A stretch of 64,000 nt of DNA from Candidatus Hepatincola sp. Av. GTDB taxonomy: Bacteria; Pseudomonadota; Alphaproteobacteria; WRAU01; Hepatincolaceae. The position numbers and the translations under genes are program-made. Under the pieces are notes generated by a model that worked only from the letters and a program-made list of their open reading frames with translations, did no database searches and was not told the DNA's origin. Where the stretch lies: the NCBI GenBank assembly GCA_023518375.1, contig CP068450.1:310001-374000 (forward strand), given 5' to 3'. This document shows positions 62,426 through 64,000 of this stretch, piece by piece (positions within the stretch are counted from its first letter, which is position 1; every line of letters starts with the position of its first letter).

Positions 62426-63412
62426 ATGTATAATTTAAGAAATAGAAGTTTTTTAAGGCTATTAGATTTTACTAAAAAAGATTTACGTTTTTTACTAGAT
62501 CTTTCCCATAATTTAAAGAAAGCTAAATATACAGGCACAGAAAAACCAAGGTTAGTTGGCAAAAACATTGTTTTAATTTTTGAAAAAGATTCAACTAGAA
62601 CCAGATGTGCTTTTGAAGTTTCTGCTTTTGACCAAGGGGCTCATGTTACCTATTTAGGACCTTCTGGTAGCCAAATTGGCAAAAAAGAATCTATTGCCGA
62701 TACCGCCCAAGTTCTAGGAAGAATGTATGATGCTATTGAATTTCGTGGTTTTTCTCACAAGGCTGTGGAAGACTTAGCTAAATATTCAGGTGTTCCTGTA
62801 TATAATGGCTTAACTGATGAAGCTCATCCCACCCAGATCTTAGCTGATTTTATGACCTTAGAAGAACATAAAGGGGATTTATCAAAGGTAAAACTAGTAT
62901 ATTGTGGTGATGGTAGAAATAATATGGCTAATTCATTACTAGAAGGGGCGGCTATTATGGGTTTAGATTTTAGAATTTGTGCTCCTAAATCTTTATTCCC
63001 TGCTAAAGATTTAGTCAATAAAGCCATGGCAATTGCTAAAGAATCTGGAGCTAAAATTACCATTACTTCTGATATTAAAGAAGGAGTTCAAGATGCTGAT
63101 GCTGTATATACCGATGTATGGGTATCTATGGGAGAAAATAACTGGGACGAAAGAATTAAGTTACTAAAACCATTTCAGGTAAATAAAAAGCTAATGTCTT
63201 TCGCTAAGAAAGATGCTCTCTTTATGCACTGTTTACCATCTTTTCACGATCTAAACACCACTGTTGGTAAAGAAGTTTATGAGAAATATGGTTTAAATGG
63301 AGTTGAAGTATCTGAAGATGTATTTTTAAGCAAAGCATCAGTTGTGTTTGATGAAGCTGAAAATAGGTTACATACTATTAAAGCAGTTATGGTAGCAACA
63401 TTAGGTAATTAG
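62426..63412 (+). CDS. arcB: Ornithine carbamoyltransferase (catabolic)
   Basis: ArcB splits citrulline with phosphate to ornithine and carbamoyl phosphate in the same pathway. The carbamoyl-phosphate site is [11 protein letters not shown] (near residue 52), and other blocks are [42 protein letters not shown], and [10 protein letters not shown] with the active-site Cys. The C-terminal [16 protein letters not shown] is as in other members. The gene follows arcA by 37 nt. Confidence 0.96.
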   Translation: MYNLRNRSFLRLLDFTKKDLRFLLDLSHNLKKAKYTGTEKPRLVGKNIVLIFEKDSTRTRCAFEVSAFDQGAHVTYLGPSGSQIGKKESIADTAQVLGRMYDAIEFRGFSHKAVEDLAKYSGVPVYNGLTDEAHPTQILADFMTLEEHKGDLSKVKLVYCGDGRNNMANSLLEGAAIMGLDFRICAPKSLFPAKDLVNKAMAIAKESGAKITITSDIKEGVQDADAVYTDVWVSMGENNWDERIKLLKPFQVNKKLMSFAKKDALFMHCLPSFHDLNTTVGKEVYEKYGLNGVEVSEDVFLSKASVVFDEAENRLHTIKAVMVATLGN

Positions 63413-63481
63413 TAAGAATAGCAGTTAATTTCATTGCTACTATTTTGCTACTTCAAATTCTAGAAAAACTTTGGAGGCATA

Positions 63482-64000
63482 ATGCGTTTTAAATTAAAAA
63501 TTCCAAATACTTTTACTTTAATTTTTTTATTAATCATTATTGCTGCTATTACAACTTGGTTTTTACCAGCAGGACAGTTTGATACAAAACTAGATGCTGC
63601 TACAGGTAAGAACTTAGTAGTAGCTGGGACTTATCATCATGTGGTGGCTCATCCACAAGGTTTAAAAAGTATTTTAATGGCTTTTGTTAAAGGTTTAATA
63701 GACTCATCAGAGGTTGTATCTTTTGTATTAATTGTAGGTGGATCTTATGGCATTATTCTAAAAACAGGAGCCATTGAAAATGGTTTAATGAGTGCCATTT
63801 CAAAATTAGGAAATACCGCAAAATTATTAATTCCTATTGTAATGTTTTTATTTTCAGTAGGTGGAACAACCACAGGTATGTGGGAAGAAACTTTACCTTT
63901 TTACCTAATTATGATTCCTTTAATGATTACCCTAGGCTACGACTCCTTAGTAGGTATTTCTGTAATTTTATTAGGTGCTGCTACCGGCACTATGGCATCT
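63482..64000 (+). CDS. YfcC/ArcD-family transporter, partial (probable arginine-ornithine antiporter)
   Basis: The frame starts at ATG 63482 behind TTGGAGG and is open to the window edge (173 residues). It reads MRFKLKIPNTFTLIFLLIIIAA then ...LPAGQFDTK, VVSFVLIVGGSYGIILKTGAIENGL and VGGTTTGMWEETLPFYLIMIPLM, which fits the C4-dicarboxylate/YfcC-type family. In arc operons such proteins swap arginine for ornithine. A carbamate kinase gene (arcC) is expected just beyond the edge but is not visible. Confidence 0.85.
   Translation, partial: MRFKLKIPNTFTLIFLLIIIAAITTWFLPAGQFDTKLDAATGKNLVVAGTYHHVVAHPQGLKSILMAFVKGLIDSSEVVSFVLIVGGSYGIILKTGAIENGLMSAISKLGNTAKLLIPIVMFLFSVGGTTTGMWEETLPFYLIMIPLMITLGYDSLVGISVILLGAATGTMAS

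Overview
The window is a roughly 30% GC bacterial chromosome segment, and its conserved genes point to an alphaproteobacterium. It carries an NDUFA12-type complex I accessory subunit next to MlaD and DUF2155 genes, an rpsB-tsf-pyrH-frr-uppS cluster, and an rpoZ-spoT-pdxJ-acpS-lepB-rnc cluster. The very AT-rich composition, NMN/nicotinamide riboside transporters, several broken genes and a fermentative arginine deiminase operon suggest a host-associated lineage with some genome decay. I cannot fix the genus from sequence alone. TGA is used as a stop (for example pdxJ), so the code is standard.

Layout. 1-5.7 kb: minus-strand cell-wall carboxypeptidase with SPOR domain and a B12-dependent ribonucleotide reductase (nrdJ) with a clear intrinsic terminator. 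6.1-7.9 kb: NDUFA12, two MCE/MlaD proteins and a DUF2155 protein. 8.2-14 kb: NlpC/P60 endopeptidase, uvrA and a polysaccharide pyruvyl transferase, all minus strand. 14.2-17.1 kb: ssb, kdsC and two tandem pnuC genes, the first interrupted by an in-frame TGA. 17.2-21.3 kb: the rpsB operon, with a canonical promoter and a leader of interlocking inverted repeats that abut the Shine-Dalgarno sequence.

21,408-43,142: a Mu-type transposable prophage whose two ends can be placed to the base: TGTA...TACA termini, MuA-like binding sites arranged much as in Mu, and a 4/5-matching 5-bp flank. It keeps repressor, Ner, MuA, MuB, a Mor-like activator, endolysin, holin and a complete P2-type contractile tail with three tandem tail-fibre paralogues. 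The whole terminase/portal/protease/capsid block is missing, replaced by a 0.56-kb non-coding scar running into a truncated gpG. It therefore looks like a transposon-borne tailocin candidate. A Com-like zinc-finger gene (frameshifted in a 7-A tract) and an adenine methyltransferase stub lie at its two edges. The transposase gene itself contains two close copies of the end-binding motif.

43.2-53.4 kb: an accessory stretch with a truncated flavoprotein, a translationally coupled ATP-grasp ligase and MFS exporter pair (possible small-molecule biosynthesis/export), smpB, cdsA, a full-motif subclass B1 metallo-beta-lactamase, a NepI-like purine nucleoside exporter, a lactate permease, pgpA and an outer-membrane barrel protein. 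53.4-64 kb: the rpoZ-spoT-pdxJ-acpS-lepB-rnc-merR cluster, class II fructose-bisphosphate aldolase, a thioredoxin-fold periplasmic protein, and the arcA-arcB-arcD arginine deiminase operon, which runs off the right edge.
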